Part shown: piece after piece, positions 43,298 to 52,234 of the stretch
Position numbering within the stretch: the stretch's first letter is position 1
Layout of the letters: every line of letters starts with the position of its first letter
Position numbers and translations under genes: made by a program
Notes under the pieces: generated by a model
The model's input: the letters and a program-made list of their open reading frames with translations, nothing else
Told to the model about the DNA's origin: nothing
Databases searched by the model: none
Origin: Chryseobacterium soldanellicola
Lineage (GTDB): Bacteria > Bacteroidota > Bacteroidia > Flavobacteriales > Weeksellaceae
NCBI RefSeq assembly: GCF_900100115.1
Contig: NZ_FNKL01000002.1
Span: 558,001-622,000, forward strand
Reading direction: 5' to 3'
DNA: 64,000 nucleotides

Positions 43298-43597
43298 TTA
43301 TTTCTCTTTTTCCATTAATTCTTTTATTTTTCTTTCTTCCCATTTATTTCCGAGGATAAATCCCGGCAGAAAAACGCTCATTCCATAGCCAATTACGCCA
43401 ATTCCCCAAAAGATCGGAAGGCTGAAATATTTCAAATGCCAAATCGTTTCCCCTTCATGTAATTCTCTGTAATTAAGAAATAAAATAAATGCATTGACCG
43501 CAAAATAAATAAAAGTGAGAACGTAAAAGTTCTTAATTTTTTTTACTCTTCTTTCGGCTTCTTTGTAACGGATATCGTTTTCGTCAATATTTTCCAT
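43298..43597 (-). CDS. 2TM domain-containing protein
   Basis: A 99-residue member of the family. YKEAERRVKKIKNFYVLTFIYFAVNAFILFLNY (about 11-43), then a longer loop with Glu/His/Trp and LPIFWGIGVIGYGMSVFLPGFILGNKWEERKIKELMEKEK. Two membrane segments are predicted. It follows the kinase gene by 22 bases and abuts the ICMT-like gene. Confidence 0.8.
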   Translation of the reverse strand: MENIDENDIRYKEAERRVKKIKNFYVLTFIYFAVNAFILFLNYRELHEGETIWHLKYFSLPIFWGIGVIGYGMSVFLPGFILGNKWEERKIKELMEKEK

Positions 43598-43619
43598 GAT
43601 TTCTTATTTTTTATGTTTT

Positions 43620-44936
43620 TTATTGTTTATTTTGTTTTTCAAGAATTTCGCGGATTTTTTTCTCTTCCCAGCTTTTTCCTATGGCAAAAACACTCATCCC
43701 ATGCGCTACAACACCGATTCCCCATCCCAGCATCGGAAAGTAAAACCAGATATTTTGCGGACTTGTAATAAGATTTACGATAATTAAAAATGGAATGATA
43801 ATACAATATGAAATTAAATTTACATAGAAGCTTTTAATCTCTTTCACCCTTTTCTTTGCCCTTTCATACGATTTATCTTTATCATCAATTTTAATACTGA
43901 CAACATTAGGTTTAGCCGATAATACCGGAAGTTTTACTTTAAAATAATCTTCGGATTTTTCGATGAAAACATTTCTTTTCGTTAATAATGAATACCGCTG
44001 AACAATATTCGCCAGACCGATCCCTGCGCTTTCTTTTATCTGCTCTCTTGCCTGAAGATTATTTTCAATGCAAAGCGTATCATTTTCGGAAAATATTTTA
44101 ATGATCAAAGGTTTTGAAGACGTTGCAAAATTATGCTTGATACAGTTTTCCAATAATAATTGCAGGGAAAGCGGAACCACAAATCTTCGTAAATCATCTT
44201 TATTTACCTCAAAAACAAAATCTACGCTGTCCTCAAATCGTGTTTTCAATAAATCACAATAGGTTTTGGCAAATTCTACCTCGTCTTCTACCGTAACCAA
44301 TTCTTTATCTTTCTGTTCTAAAACATATCTGTAAATCTTTGACATTGAAGCGGTAAACTTCTGCGCCTGTTTGGGATTTTCATCGATCAACGAACTTAAA
44401 ACATTTAATGAATTAAACAAAAAATGCGGATCCAGTTGATTTTTTAAACTTTCAAATTGGGCGTTGGCCGATGTTGCGATTAATTTCTGCTCCACCACTT
44501 CTTTTTTGGAAGTCTTTTTTAATTCTTCCATAAAGCCTCTTGCATGGAGGAAAGCCGAGATTAATAAGGCAACATTAATTGTAAACCAATTGATATAATT
44601 ATACTTTCCTGAGAAATATTCTGCCGTATTTGCTGATTTTTGAATAACAACAAAATTCATGTAATTACAGAAATAGACTAAAATTATATTCGCGATAAGA
44701 ATCGAAACAATGCTGATAACCGCTCTTTTTGTCGTTGCCTCAGACCATGGAAACTTTTTGTTGAGGAAATCATTAATTAAGCCATTCCCAACTCCTAAAA
44801 CTAAAGAATACATGAAAGATATCAATACGGTAAGAAAAAAATTCTCAACGGTTTTCTCATCAGTAAAAACGAAAAAGAAAAACATTGAAGTGGCGAGTGA
44901 TATCCAAAGTAAAGTGATAAAATTTTTACGTTTCAT
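43620..44936 (-). CDS. LytS-like sensor histidine kinase with C-terminal 2TM domain
   Basis: A 438-residue membrane kinase. Four membrane segments in 1-135 (FITLLWISLATSMFFFFVF, FFLTVLISFMYSLVLGVGNGLI, AVISIVSILIANIILVYF, WFTINVALLISAFLHARG). The His_kinase domain follows: phospho-H171 in NQLDPHFLFNSLN, N-box LLLENCIKHNFA near 257-268, and GIGLANIVQRYSLL near 307. An extra 2TM domain at about 348-438 (YERAKKRVKEIKSFYVNLISYCIIIPF... GWGIGVVAHGMSVFAIGKSWEEKKIREILEK) has been joined to its C-terminus. It is the first gene of the operon ending in the LytTR regulator. Confidence 0.9.
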   Translation of the reverse strand: MKRKNFITLLWISLATSMFFFFVFTDEKTVENFFLTVLISFMYSLVLGVGNGLINDFLNKKFPWSEATTKRAVISIVSILIANIILVYFCNYMNFVVIQKSANTAEYFSGKYNYINWFTINVALLISAFLHARGFMEELKKTSKKEVVEQKLIATSANAQFESLKNQLDPHFLFNSLNVLSSLIDENPKQAQKFTASMSKIYRYVLEQKDKELVTVEDEVEFAKTYCDLLKTRFEDSVDFVFEVNKDDLRRFVVPLSLQLLLENCIKHNFATSSKPLIIKIFSENDTLCIENNLQAREQIKESAGIGLANIVQRYSLLTKRNVFIEKSEDYFKVKLPVLSAKPNVVSIKIDDKDKSYERAKKRVKEIKSFYVNLISYCIIIPFLIIVNLITSPQNIWFYFPMLGWGIGVVAHGMSVFAIGKSWEEKKIREILEKQNKQ

Positions 44937-44953
44937 GAGTGGGTTTCTTGGTT

Positions 44954-44961
44954 CAAAATTA
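44954..44961 (-). promoter_or_regulatory. Putative -7 element of the kinase-2TM-LytTR operon
   Basis: Read on the minus strand: TAATTTTG, matching TAnnTTTG, 18 bases upstream of the kinase ATG at 44936. No other full box occurs further down the operon. Confidence 0.5.
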
Positions 44962-45025
44962 GTTTATATTAAAATTACTTAAAATTATTTCTTCCTGAGC
45001 GGTCATTTTCCGTGACTGAACCGCA

Positions 45026-45054
45026 TAAAAAAACCTCCCGTAATGGAAGGTTTA
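45026..45054 (-). terminator. Rho-independent terminator (minus strand)
   Basis: On the minus strand AAACCTTCC and GGGAGGTTT form a stem followed by TTTT. It lies 19 bases downstream of the stop of the 45073-45723 gene. Confidence 0.7.
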
Positions 45055-45072
45055 TATTTTGATTCTAACAGA

Positions 45073-45723
45073 TTATTTTTTAGCCTGGCTGATGAAATAT
45101 TCTGCTTCTGATTTTCCCCAGTTCGGGTCAAGAGAAGTTTTTGGCGTATATGCGTTGAATTTTGCCAAAGCATCCTTAAACTGCTCTATTCCTTTTGTTT
45201 TGCTTCCGCCGTACTGCTCCGGAGTGAAATAGGTGTCTTCAGCTTTGATCAAAGCAACTCTTGGGTTAGATGGATCCAGCTTTTCAGCCTTTTTAAGCTC
45301 TTCTGCAGCCTTTGCCCCGTCTGTCATGTATCTTTCCTGAGGATTTACCATCATTCTTAAAGAATACATCATTTTGGTCAGCAAATGGATCTCTGCATTG
45401 TCAGTCGGAGCAACATGAGATGCTGCTTCGATATATTTTTGAGCTTGCCCGGCGATGAAATCAAGTTCCTGCATTTTACCCTCTCTCATCAATGCTCTTC
45501 CTTTCTGAAGATTTGCAAAAGCTGCATAGTAGAAAGGCAACCATTTATTTTCATCTTTTCCTGCAATTCTGTGAAAATCATTCGCCAGCGCTGTGTAATC
45601 TTCGGCTGTTTTACTTGTTTCTATTTTAGCGATCTTTTCAGTCATCGCCTTTTCGTAATCTGCCTGAGCAAAAGCAGTTAAGCTTACAAAGGCTAAAGCA
45701 AAACTTAATAGATATTTCTTCAT
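45073..45723 (-). CDS. Secreted TPR-like protein
   Basis: A 216-residue protein. The signal peptide (MKKYLLSFALAFVSLTAFAQ) is followed by helical pairs with TPR-like spacing: YTALANDFHRIAGKDENKWLPFYYAAFANLQKGRAL (about 43-78), QAQKYIEAASHVAPTDNAEIHLLTKMMYSLRMM (about 88-121) and AEELKKAEKLDPSNPRVALIKAEDTYFT (about 140-167). It is probably periplasmic. Families of this type in Bacteroidota have no defined role. A TATCTTTG box is 36 bases upstream. Confidence 0.72.
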   Translation of the reverse strand: MKKYLLSFALAFVSLTAFAQADYEKAMTEKIAKIETSKTAEDYTALANDFHRIAGKDENKWLPFYYAAFANLQKGRALMREGKMQELDFIAGQAQKYIEAASHVAPTDNAEIHLLTKMMYSLRMMVNPQERYMTDGAKAAEELKKAEKLDPSNPRVALIKAEDTYFTPEQYGGSKTKGIEQFKDALAKFNAYTPKTSLDPNWGKSEAEYFISQAKK

Positions 45724-45758
45724 AATTTCTAATTTTTGAGGTTAGTTTATATTTTATT

Positions 45759-45766
45759 CAAAGATA
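45759..45766 (-). promoter_or_regulatory. Putative -7 element of the TPR-like gene
   Basis: Read on the minus strand: TATCTTTG, a full match to TAnnTTTG, 35 bases before the ATG at 45723. Confidence 0.5.
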
Positions 45767-45817
45767 TGTATTTAATTGATATAATTAAATCATTAAAAGT
45801 GTTGTTTGTTTATATTT

Positions 45818-48061
45818 TTACAAATTATTATTAATTGCATCCTGCGTTCTATCAACTCCAAAGCTGATAAATGCGCCTACAAACACAAAAGTATTTACCG
45901 GAGGCACGACCGCAGAACTTCTCGATCCGTCTACAGAAAAATTGTATCCGTAGACATTTTTTGAGCCTAAAATATTCGAAATACTCAACACAAAAACGGT
46001 GAATGCTTTTGCATCTTTCTTACCTAAATTCGGAAGATAATTGAAGCTTATATTCAAAGCGTTATAATCTTTTAACCTTCCTTCATTTCTTGTAAAGTTA
46101 ACAATTTGACCGTTTACATCTTTTGTTGCAATATCGTAATAAGGTCGACCTTTTGCGTAAGTGTAGGATAAATTAACGCCTAATTTCCATTCTGGGATAA
46201 ATCTTTTGGCAACGGCTGAAAGCGTATGTTCTGAAGCAAAATTCGGCTTTAAGCTCACCGGATAATTCATAAAATCTCTTTTTGAATCTAAGAACGAATA
46301 GCTGATCCAGTAATCAATATTTTCGAATGTTTTTTTGTCTCTCCAGAATAATTCCGCTCCTTTTGCATAACCATACCCGTCGTTATTTAAAGCAGTTAAA
46401 ACCTGTTGATTTTGTTCGTTATTTGGCGTTACATTAAAAGTTTTAATCAATTGATCGTATTTCTTATAAAAAGCTTCCAATCTCAAACTTCTGCCTTCCG
46501 TTGATCTTTGAAGCTGGAAGATGTAATGCTGTGATTTTTGAAAATCTAAATTTGAAGGACCGTTAATATATTTACTTTCAGGGTTTTGATAGAACAATCC
46601 ATAGGCAATCGATGTTGTCCAGTCTTTTGCCAGACGATAAGCCAGGGCAACACGTGGTGCGATATTGCTTTTATTTAAAAAAGAAGAATTTTCTCCCCTC
46701 ACCCCGATTTTCGCGGATAATTGATTGCTGAAACCTAAATCCGTCTCCACAAAAACAGATGAAATCAAATCCTGATAATGTTTATTCACCTGATCAAAAT
46801 GAAGTTTTTCGTCTGTATTATTTAATTCAAAACCACCTCTCAACGCGCTTATTTTATTGATTTTTCTTTCTAAAACAGCTTTAAAATTGATGTAATTTCC
46901 GTCTGTTAATAATTGGGTTTTGTCTGATTCCAGATCATTGGTTTCTGTTGAGAAATTTAAATCCGATTTATTGTAAGAATAAGAAGTTCCTGCATTTAAG
47001 AGATATTTCCCGAATTTCTGCTTAAAAGATAAGTTGTGATAGGTATTTTTTCCTTTTAACCTTACGAGGGCAAAATCATATTCCGGTTCAAGGCTTTCTC
47101 CCCGCACGCCCATTTTATTGGAATCATACATTCCGTAATATTTGAAAAATCCGCCTGATTTAGTTTTAATTCTGAAATTAAAATCGCCATTTAAGCCTTG
47201 CGGGGCATCAATAAAATCTGTGTTAAAATTGAAGACCTTCTGCATTACGCTCAATAGAGAATAGCCTAAAGTTGCGCCGTAAGAATGATTTTTATCTTCA
47301 CTTAATTTCTGAAAACCTGCGCTCAGAAATATCGGAGAAATCCCGAAATCATAAGAACTTTGGTCCGGCAGATCAACACTTTCCAACATCAAAGCACCTG
47401 AAAGAGCCTGGCCGTACAATGCAGAATATCCGCCGCTTGAGAAAATGTTTCCTTTAAAAAGTGAAGTATTAAAACGATCTCTTCCTGCAATTCCCGGAAC
47501 CGAATTTGAGAAATAATTGTTGATTAAACTTCCATCCATAAAGATTTTAGACTCGGTTCCCGTTCCTCCACGGATAAAAAGACCTTCTGTCTCGCCAACT
47601 TTCTGAACGCCGGGAAGATAATTTAAAGCTGAAGAAATCTGCCCGTCTGCGCCCGCTGTGGTATAAATATCGATTGGCGTTAAAAGTGCTGTTGCTCTTT
47701 TTTTGTCGCTGGCTTCAATTGACCCCGCAGAAACTACGACCGCATCGATCTCGTTGATCTGTTCTTTTAATTCTGCATTTACCGAAACATTTTCATTTTC
47801 AATGGTGACCGGCTTTTCTACATCAATGTATTTTGGATGTGTGAATGTTAAAATTTTGTCTCCTTTTTCCGAAGTCTCGAAAGTGAAGTTTCCGTTGGCA
47901 TCTGTTGTTGCTCCGTCGTAAGAGTTTTTAATTGAAACATTTACATCTCCAATTCCTTTATTTCTAAACATCACTTTTCCTGAAACTTTTACCTGGGCAA
48001 AGCTGAAGGTAAATAAAGAAAAAGTTATTAGAAATAATAATTTTTGACCCTGTTCTTTCAT
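45818..48061 (-). CDS. TonB-dependent receptor with N-terminal carboxypeptidase-like domain
   Basis: A 747-residue outer-membrane receptor from ATG 48061 (MKEQGQKLLFLITFSLFTFSFAQ); a TTG start at 48082 would lie inside the promoter box. After the signal peptide, about residues 24-105 form the beta-sandwich (VSGKVMFRNKGIGDVNVSIKNSYDGATTDANGNFTF) seen in Bacteroidota TonB receptors. The plug follows (LTPIDIYTTAGADGQISSALNYLPGVQKVGETEGLFIRGGTG...), and the rest is the 22-strand barrel, ending in TFVFVGAFISFGVDRT. Substrate unknown; members take up siderophores, sugars or peptides. Alone in its transcription unit; it could use the ExbB/ExbD/TonB set at 11-13 kb. Confidence 0.9.
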   Translation of the reverse strand: MKEQGQKLLFLITFSLFTFSFAQVKVSGKVMFRNKGIGDVNVSIKNSYDGATTDANGNFTFETSEKGDKILTFTHPKYIDVEKPVTIENENVSVNAELKEQINEIDAVVVSAGSIEASDKKRATALLTPIDIYTTAGADGQISSALNYLPGVQKVGETEGLFIRGGTGTESKIFMDGSLINNYFSNSVPGIAGRDRFNTSLFKGNIFSSGGYSALYGQALSGALMLESVDLPDQSSYDFGISPIFLSAGFQKLSEDKNHSYGATLGYSLLSVMQKVFNFNTDFIDAPQGLNGDFNFRIKTKSGGFFKYYGMYDSNKMGVRGESLEPEYDFALVRLKGKNTYHNLSFKQKFGKYLLNAGTSYSYNKSDLNFSTETNDLESDKTQLLTDGNYINFKAVLERKINKISALRGGFELNNTDEKLHFDQVNKHYQDLISSVFVETDLGFSNQLSAKIGVRGENSSFLNKSNIAPRVALAYRLAKDWTTSIAYGLFYQNPESKYINGPSNLDFQKSQHYIFQLQRSTEGRSLRLEAFYKKYDQLIKTFNVTPNNEQNQQVLTALNNDGYGYAKGAELFWRDKKTFENIDYWISYSFLDSKRDFMNYPVSLKPNFASEHTLSAVAKRFIPEWKLGVNLSYTYAKGRPYYDIATKDVNGQIVNFTRNEGRLKDYNALNISFNYLPNLGKKDAKAFTVFVLSISNILGSKNVYGYNFSVDGSRSSAVVPPVNTFVFVGAFISFGVDRTQDAINNNL

Positions 48062-48079
48062 AGCTGTTAATTTTCGATT

Positions 48080-48087
48080 CAAAAATA
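48080..48087 (-). promoter_or_regulatory. Putative -7 element of the TonB receptor gene
   Basis: Read on the minus strand: TATTTTTG, matching TAnnTTTG, 18 bases upstream of ATG 48061. Confidence 0.5.
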
Positions 48088-48232
48088 GGACGAATTTTTG
48101 TTGCTGTTAAATTTTTGTTGCTGAGCTGTAGATTTTGAATTCCGAATGGTAATTTTAACGTCAGGTTTTTTGAAATATCATGTGTACTCTCGTCTGCAAG
48201 GGAGTTTCACTCAACAAACGAAAAATTATTTA

Positions 48233-48312
48233 TTATTCTGATGAAGTAAGAATCTCAACAGTCAATTATTAGAGATTCTTCAATGCGCTTTGCTTCTTTC
48301 AGAACGACAAAT
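48233..48312. repeat. Inverted pair of the TCAGAATGAC/AGATTCTTC family
   Basis: TTATTCTGATGAAGTAAGAATCTC (48233-48256 region) pairs imperfectly with AGAGATTCTTC...TTTCAGAACGACAA (48270-48312). It is like the element at 18313-18476 but with a short spacer. It sits just after the convergent AraC gene end, in the 272-base gap between the AraC and TonB-receptor genes. Confidence 0.6.
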
Positions 48313-48333
48313 GTAACGTCTTAAATAATTCTC

Positions 48334-49236
48334 CTAATTAATGGGAATACAGAAATCGACGATCATTTTTCCTTCGGGATGCTCTTTGAAATTGGTGTGG
48401 TAGATTTCAAAAGGAAAGGCTTTGCGAGCAGTATAATTGTTTTCTTTTATCCATAAAAAGAGGGAAACCCAGCATTGCTCAAAGTCATTCAATGTTACTT
48501 CACCACTTCCAAAAATGAATTTTCCGGGTTCGATGGTTTCCGAGAAAACTTCTCCTTCTTGTTTCTTTAATTTTTCATCCAAAAGCATATAGGCATGGAT
48601 TCTTACTTTGTTTGCTGGCGTAACTTTAAAGCTGTCATGATAAACGGAAATCATTTTTACATGATCTTCTGAGAACAGATTTTTCTTTTTAGCCCAATTA
48701 ATCAAAATATTAAAAGAATGTTCTACATTGGCAATTCCAAGGCTCATAACGGCTGCCAAATTCATTTCCGGAAGATCGGTTACTTTAATTTTTAAATTCA
48801 TGTTCGTCCAATTTAATAGGTTTTCTATATTGCAAATGTATTGTTGAAAAACCATATCAATTTGTCCATTCTTGCTTTGTTTTAATTGAATTTTATGAAA
48901 ATTTTCAGGGGCAGATTTCCGGAATTCGGATGGAGCTTTTCCGTAATATTTTTTAAACGTTTTATTAAATGTTGAGTGATTTGAAAAGCCGAATTGGAGA
49001 TAAATTTCTTTTACTTTTATATTCTTTCGCAAAGCTAAATAAAAAGCACTTTTTTCAATTCTTTTTCGAATGATATAGCTCTGAATCGTTTCACCCGTAA
49101 TCAGCCTGAATATCCTGTGAAAATGAAATGGAGAATACGCAGCAATCTCTGAAACTTTTTCTAAAGAAAGTTCTATATCAAGATTATTATCAATGTATTG
49201 TATTGCTTTTATGATTCTTTTTTTGTATTCTTCCAA
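48334..49236 (-). CDS. AraC-type transcriptional regulator with GyrI-like domain
   Basis: A 300-residue regulator. HTH residues near the N-terminus (EEYKKRIIKAIQYIDNNLDIELSLEKVSEIAAYSPFHFHRIFRLITGETIQSYIIRKRIEKSAFYL) are the two AraC helix-turn-helices. The C-terminal part (about 150-300) resembles the SOUL/GyrI-like effector-binding fold of Rob/BmrR-type proteins, binding an unknown small molecule. No ATG exists at the start; TTG 49236 (MEEYKKRIIKAI after translation) is best and TTG 49266 would add ten residues. Divergent from sodC. Confidence 0.85.
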   Translation of the reverse strand: MEEYKKRIIKAIQYIDNNLDIELSLEKVSEIAAYSPFHFHRIFRLITGETIQSYIIRKRIEKSAFYLALRKNIKVKEIYLQFGFSNHSTFNKTFKKYYGKAPSEFRKSAPENFHKIQLKQSKNGQIDMVFQQYICNIENLLNWTNMNLKIKVTDLPEMNLAAVMSLGIANVEHSFNILINWAKKKNLFSEDHVKMISVYHDSFKVTPANKVRIHAYMLLDEKLKKQEGEVFSETIEPGKFIFGSGEVTLNDFEQCWVSLFLWIKENNYTARKAFPFEIYHTNFKEHPEGKMIVDFCIPIN

Positions 49237-49385
49237 TGGCAGAAATATTTTTGACAAAGGTATCAACAGCCAATGAAAATGATTTGTCTTTTATTGCTAT
49301 TTATGAAAAAAGAACTGCAATCATAAAGTGTTCTGAAAATAATTTTTACCTTTATAAGATCTTTAATCACTTAAATTATTTAAAA

Positions 49386-49889
49386 ATGAAGGGACAAACA
49401 TTGACATTATTGGCGGGATGTGCGTTTTTGGCAGCATCTTGCTGTACAACGAAAACGTATTCTGTAAACGCTAAAAGCGGTACACAGACGGGAGGAACGG
49501 CAAAATTTACTCAGAAAAAAAACGAGGTCGTTATGAAGCTTGAGGTTACAAATCTTACTCCGGGAATCCATGCGGTGCATATTCATGAGAAAGGCGATTG
49601 TTCTGCAGCTGACGGAACTTCTACAGGAGGACACTGGAATCCTGCAAAAGACGACCACGGAAAATGGGGCGCCGAGCACTTCCATATGGGAGATATCGGG
49701 AATCTTGTGGCTGACCAGTCCGGAACTGCTACCTTGACATTTAAAACCGACAAATGGTGTCTTGGTTGTGCCGACGAATCTAAAAACATTATCGGAAAAG
49801 GGATGATTGTACATGCTGCGGCAGACGATTTCCACACTCAGCCTACAGGAAATGCGGGCGGAAGAGTGGGATGTATAGAAATTAAATAA
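49386..49889 (+). CDS. sodC: Cu-Zn superoxide dismutase lipoprotein
   Basis: A 167-residue exported enzyme that turns superoxide into hydrogen peroxide and oxygen. The lipoprotein signal ends FLAASC with Cys19 as the anchor. Copper and zinc ligands are all visible: H65, H67, H83, H91, H100, D103 and H143, with disulfide cysteines C72 and C163. A KWCLGCAD segment at 123-130 gives two extra cysteines, placed just before the IIGKG loop, which I do not see in the standard enzymes. ATG 49386 is chosen; the open frame starts at 49236 without signal. Likely periplasm-facing lipoprotein on the outer or inner membrane. Confidence 0.93.
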   Translation: MKGQTLTLLAGCAFLAASCCTTKTYSVNAKSGTQTGGTAKFTQKKNEVVMKLEVTNLTPGIHAVHIHEKGDCSAADGTSTGGHWNPAKDDHGKWGAEHFHMGDIGNLVADQSGTATLTFKTDKWCLGCADESKNIIGKGMIVHAAADDFHTQPTGNAGGRVGCIEIK

Positions 49890-49906
49890 TCCACTTTTAT
49901 ATCAAT

Positions 49907-49942
49907 AAAAACGCCGCTAATTTTCAATTAGCGGCGTTTTTG
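49907..49942. terminator. Bidirectional terminator between sodC and prc
   Basis: AAAACGCCGCTAATT and AATTAGCGGCGTTTT form a perfect 15-pair stem with a 4-base loop, A tract on one side and T tract on the other, between two convergent genes. Confidence 0.9.
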
Positions 49943-49958
49943 TATTTGCATATTATGA

Positions 49959-52088
49959 TTATGATTTTACAACCATATCTCCAACGATGTTCATTGCTTC
50001 CTGAAGGTAAGGATCTTTTTTAAGATTTTTGATCCACATATCAGATTTTTTCTTGAAGGCTTCGTCTTTTTTCTCCCTTTCTATCTCGTTTGGATACATT
50101 GTGAATTGAAGTCCGTTCTCGAATTTCGTCAATGCTTTGAATTTTTCGATCTGTCCTTTTCTTTGCTTCATCAACTCATTAAACTTATTGATATTAAGCG
50201 TAATCGTTTCTTCCTTGTCCAATTGTTCTCTCCATTGAGCAGACTCTAGCAACAGTTGATAATTGGTATTTTTAGCCATTCTGTCATTGCTTGCTTTTTC
50301 AATAGCCTGAATGTTGAAATAATTCAGTTTTTTGAAGTTTGTCCCCGGAATTTTATCCCAGGCTAAGGCATAATCATCATATCTTTCGCCAATTTCAGCA
50401 TAAGTAAAGAAATCTTTCGTCTGAATATCAGAAACGATACCTTTTCTCTGGGTAGATTCTCCTGTGATTCTGTAGAACTTCTGGATGGTCAGCTTTAAAG
50501 ATCCGAAATCATCTTCTGTATTCAGGAACCTGTTTAGATCAACAAACGTCTGTACCGTTCCTTTTCCGAAAGATTGTGGTGAACCGATGATCATTGCTCT
50601 TCCGTAATCCTGCATTACCCCTGCTAAAATCTCAGAAGCAGAAGCAGAAAGCTCGTTTTGCATGATTACAAGCGGGCCCGTCCAGATCGGAGTTTCATTT
50701 TTATTCTTTAAAGTCTGGATTTTTCCGTTTCCGTCTTTTACCTGCACGTAAGGCCCTGCTTCCATGAAAAGTCCCATGATATCACCAACTTCCGTTAATG
50801 AGCCTCCGCCGTTATTTCTTAAATCCAGAACGATTCCCTCAATATTCTGAGCTTTTAATTTAATGATCTCATTTTTGATGTCATCAGAAGCATTTCTTCC
50901 TTTAGCATCCTCAAAATCAGCATTAAAGCTTGGTAAATTGATAAAACCATATTTTTTACCGTTTGGAGAATTTACCACAATACTTCTTGCAAAAGTATCT
51001 TCGATGGCCACTTCTTCACGGATCATTGTAACGTCTTTGATCGTTCCGTCTTTTTTCTGAACCGTTAATGTTACCGGCGTTCCTTTTTCACCTCTGATCA
51101 AACGTACGGCTTCATCGGAAAGCATTCCTACAACGTTTACGGCATCTTCTTTAGGTTTAGATTTAACTTTTAAAATTTTATCGCCTTCCGAAAGCTGCTT
51201 TGATTTCCAGGCCGGAGCTCCGATGGTAAGCGCACCCAAATAAAGATAACCCTTTTTCTCCTGAATGATTGCCCCGATTCCGATTACCTTTCCTGTGAAA
51301 CTGGTGTCAAAATCTTCCTTATCTTTTGGAGAATAATAATTGGTGTGCGGATCAAAAACTTCGGTATAAGCATTCATATAGACGGTAAACCAGTCCATTT
51401 TCTTTCTCTTTTTGAATCTCGTAAATGTTTCTTTTACAAGATCTTTCACCTCATCGGTCGCTTTTTTGATTTTTGCCTGCTGATTTAAAGGCTGATATTT
51501 GATCGTATCCTTTAAATTGTATTTCTGAACAGAGTCTTTTTTCTCTTTCTGAGCTTCTTCCTTGCTGTTCATCGATTCAATTTCCTGAAGAATATTGTAT
51601 TTGATGAATTTTTTCCACTCATTATACTGCTCCTGCTTGTTTGCAGGTACTTTTTTAAGCTTTGGCTCCAGGGTTAATGTTTCATCTTCTTCCAGGTTAA
51701 TCGGTTTGCTGAAGATTTCCTGAGTGATCTTGTCGATTTCATCCACTCTTTGGTATAACCTGTCGATCGTAAGCTTGTAAAACGTCAGATCACCTTGGTT
51801 AAGATAATCATCAAGCTTGGTTTCATGCTTCCCGAATTCATCCATATCCGACTGAAGGTAATATCTTTTTGCAGGATCCACCAACTCAAAATAATGCTTG
51901 TAAACATCTTTTGAATAGGCATCATTAATTGGTTTTGGGCTGTAATGTAAATAAGAAAGTGTATTCTTAACGCTTACCATTATCGTCTGCATCTTTTCAT
52001 CATCATTTTGAGGTGAGTTGAAACAAAACATTAGACTTGTTAATGGAATTAGGAGTAAAAATTTATTTAGTTTAAAATTTTTCCACAT
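49959..52088 (-). CDS. prc: Tail-specific (carboxy-terminal processing) protease, S41 family
   Basis: A 709-residue periplasmic serine protease. The N-terminus (MWKNFKLNKFLLLIPLTSLMFCFNS) carries a signal with Cys22 as a possible lipobox. A helical region precedes a PDZ domain at about 260-340 (GIGAIIQEKKGYLYLGALTIGAPAWKSKQLSEGDKILKV). The S41 domain (about 400-590) has the catalytic Ser in MQNELSASASEILAGVMQDYGRA (near 482) and Lys in GSPQSFGKGTVQTF (near 507). The C-terminal 120 residues are helical, as in E. coli Prc. It removes C-terminal tails of periplasmic or membrane proteins. It has its own unit and shares a terminator with sodC. Confidence 0.92.
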   Translation of the reverse strand: MWKNFKLNKFLLLIPLTSLMFCFNSPQNDDEKMQTIMVSVKNTLSYLHYSPKPINDAYSKDVYKHYFELVDPAKRYYLQSDMDEFGKHETKLDDYLNQGDLTFYKLTIDRLYQRVDEIDKITQEIFSKPINLEEDETLTLEPKLKKVPANKQEQYNEWKKFIKYNILQEIESMNSKEEAQKEKKDSVQKYNLKDTIKYQPLNQQAKIKKATDEVKDLVKETFTRFKKRKKMDWFTVYMNAYTEVFDPHTNYYSPKDKEDFDTSFTGKVIGIGAIIQEKKGYLYLGALTIGAPAWKSKQLSEGDKILKVKSKPKEDAVNVVGMLSDEAVRLIRGEKGTPVTLTVQKKDGTIKDVTMIREEVAIEDTFARSIVVNSPNGKKYGFINLPSFNADFEDAKGRNASDDIKNEIIKLKAQNIEGIVLDLRNNGGGSLTEVGDIMGLFMEAGPYVQVKDGNGKIQTLKNKNETPIWTGPLVIMQNELSASASEILAGVMQDYGRAMIIGSPQSFGKGTVQTFVDLNRFLNTEDDFGSLKLTIQKFYRITGESTQRKGIVSDIQTKDFFTYAEIGERYDDYALAWDKIPGTNFKKLNYFNIQAIEKASNDRMAKNTNYQLLLESAQWREQLDKEETITLNINKFNELMKQRKGQIEKFKALTKFENGLQFTMYPNEIEREKKDEAFKKKSDMWIKNLKKDPYLQEAMNIVGDMVVKS

Positions 52089-52208
52089 AAATCTGTAATG
52101 TATTTTATTAATTTTTTTTAAAAGTATCTCAATTAGTAGTTATAATTAAATAACTGTTACAAACTATCAAATTTAATACCTTATTTATAATAATCGAATA
52201 CTTTTAAG

Positions 52209-52216
52209 TATTTTTG
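52209..52216 (+). promoter_or_regulatory. Putative -7 element of surE
   Basis: TATTTTTG matches TAnnTTTG and lies 18 bases before the surE ATG at 52235. Confidence 0.45.
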
Positions 52217-52234
52217 TTAAAATTAAAATATTTT

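Noticed and set aside
49407..49835. 142-residue minus-strand frame opposite sodC
   Set aside because: sodC on the plus strand has every metal ligand; the minus frame has no motif and is a shadow.
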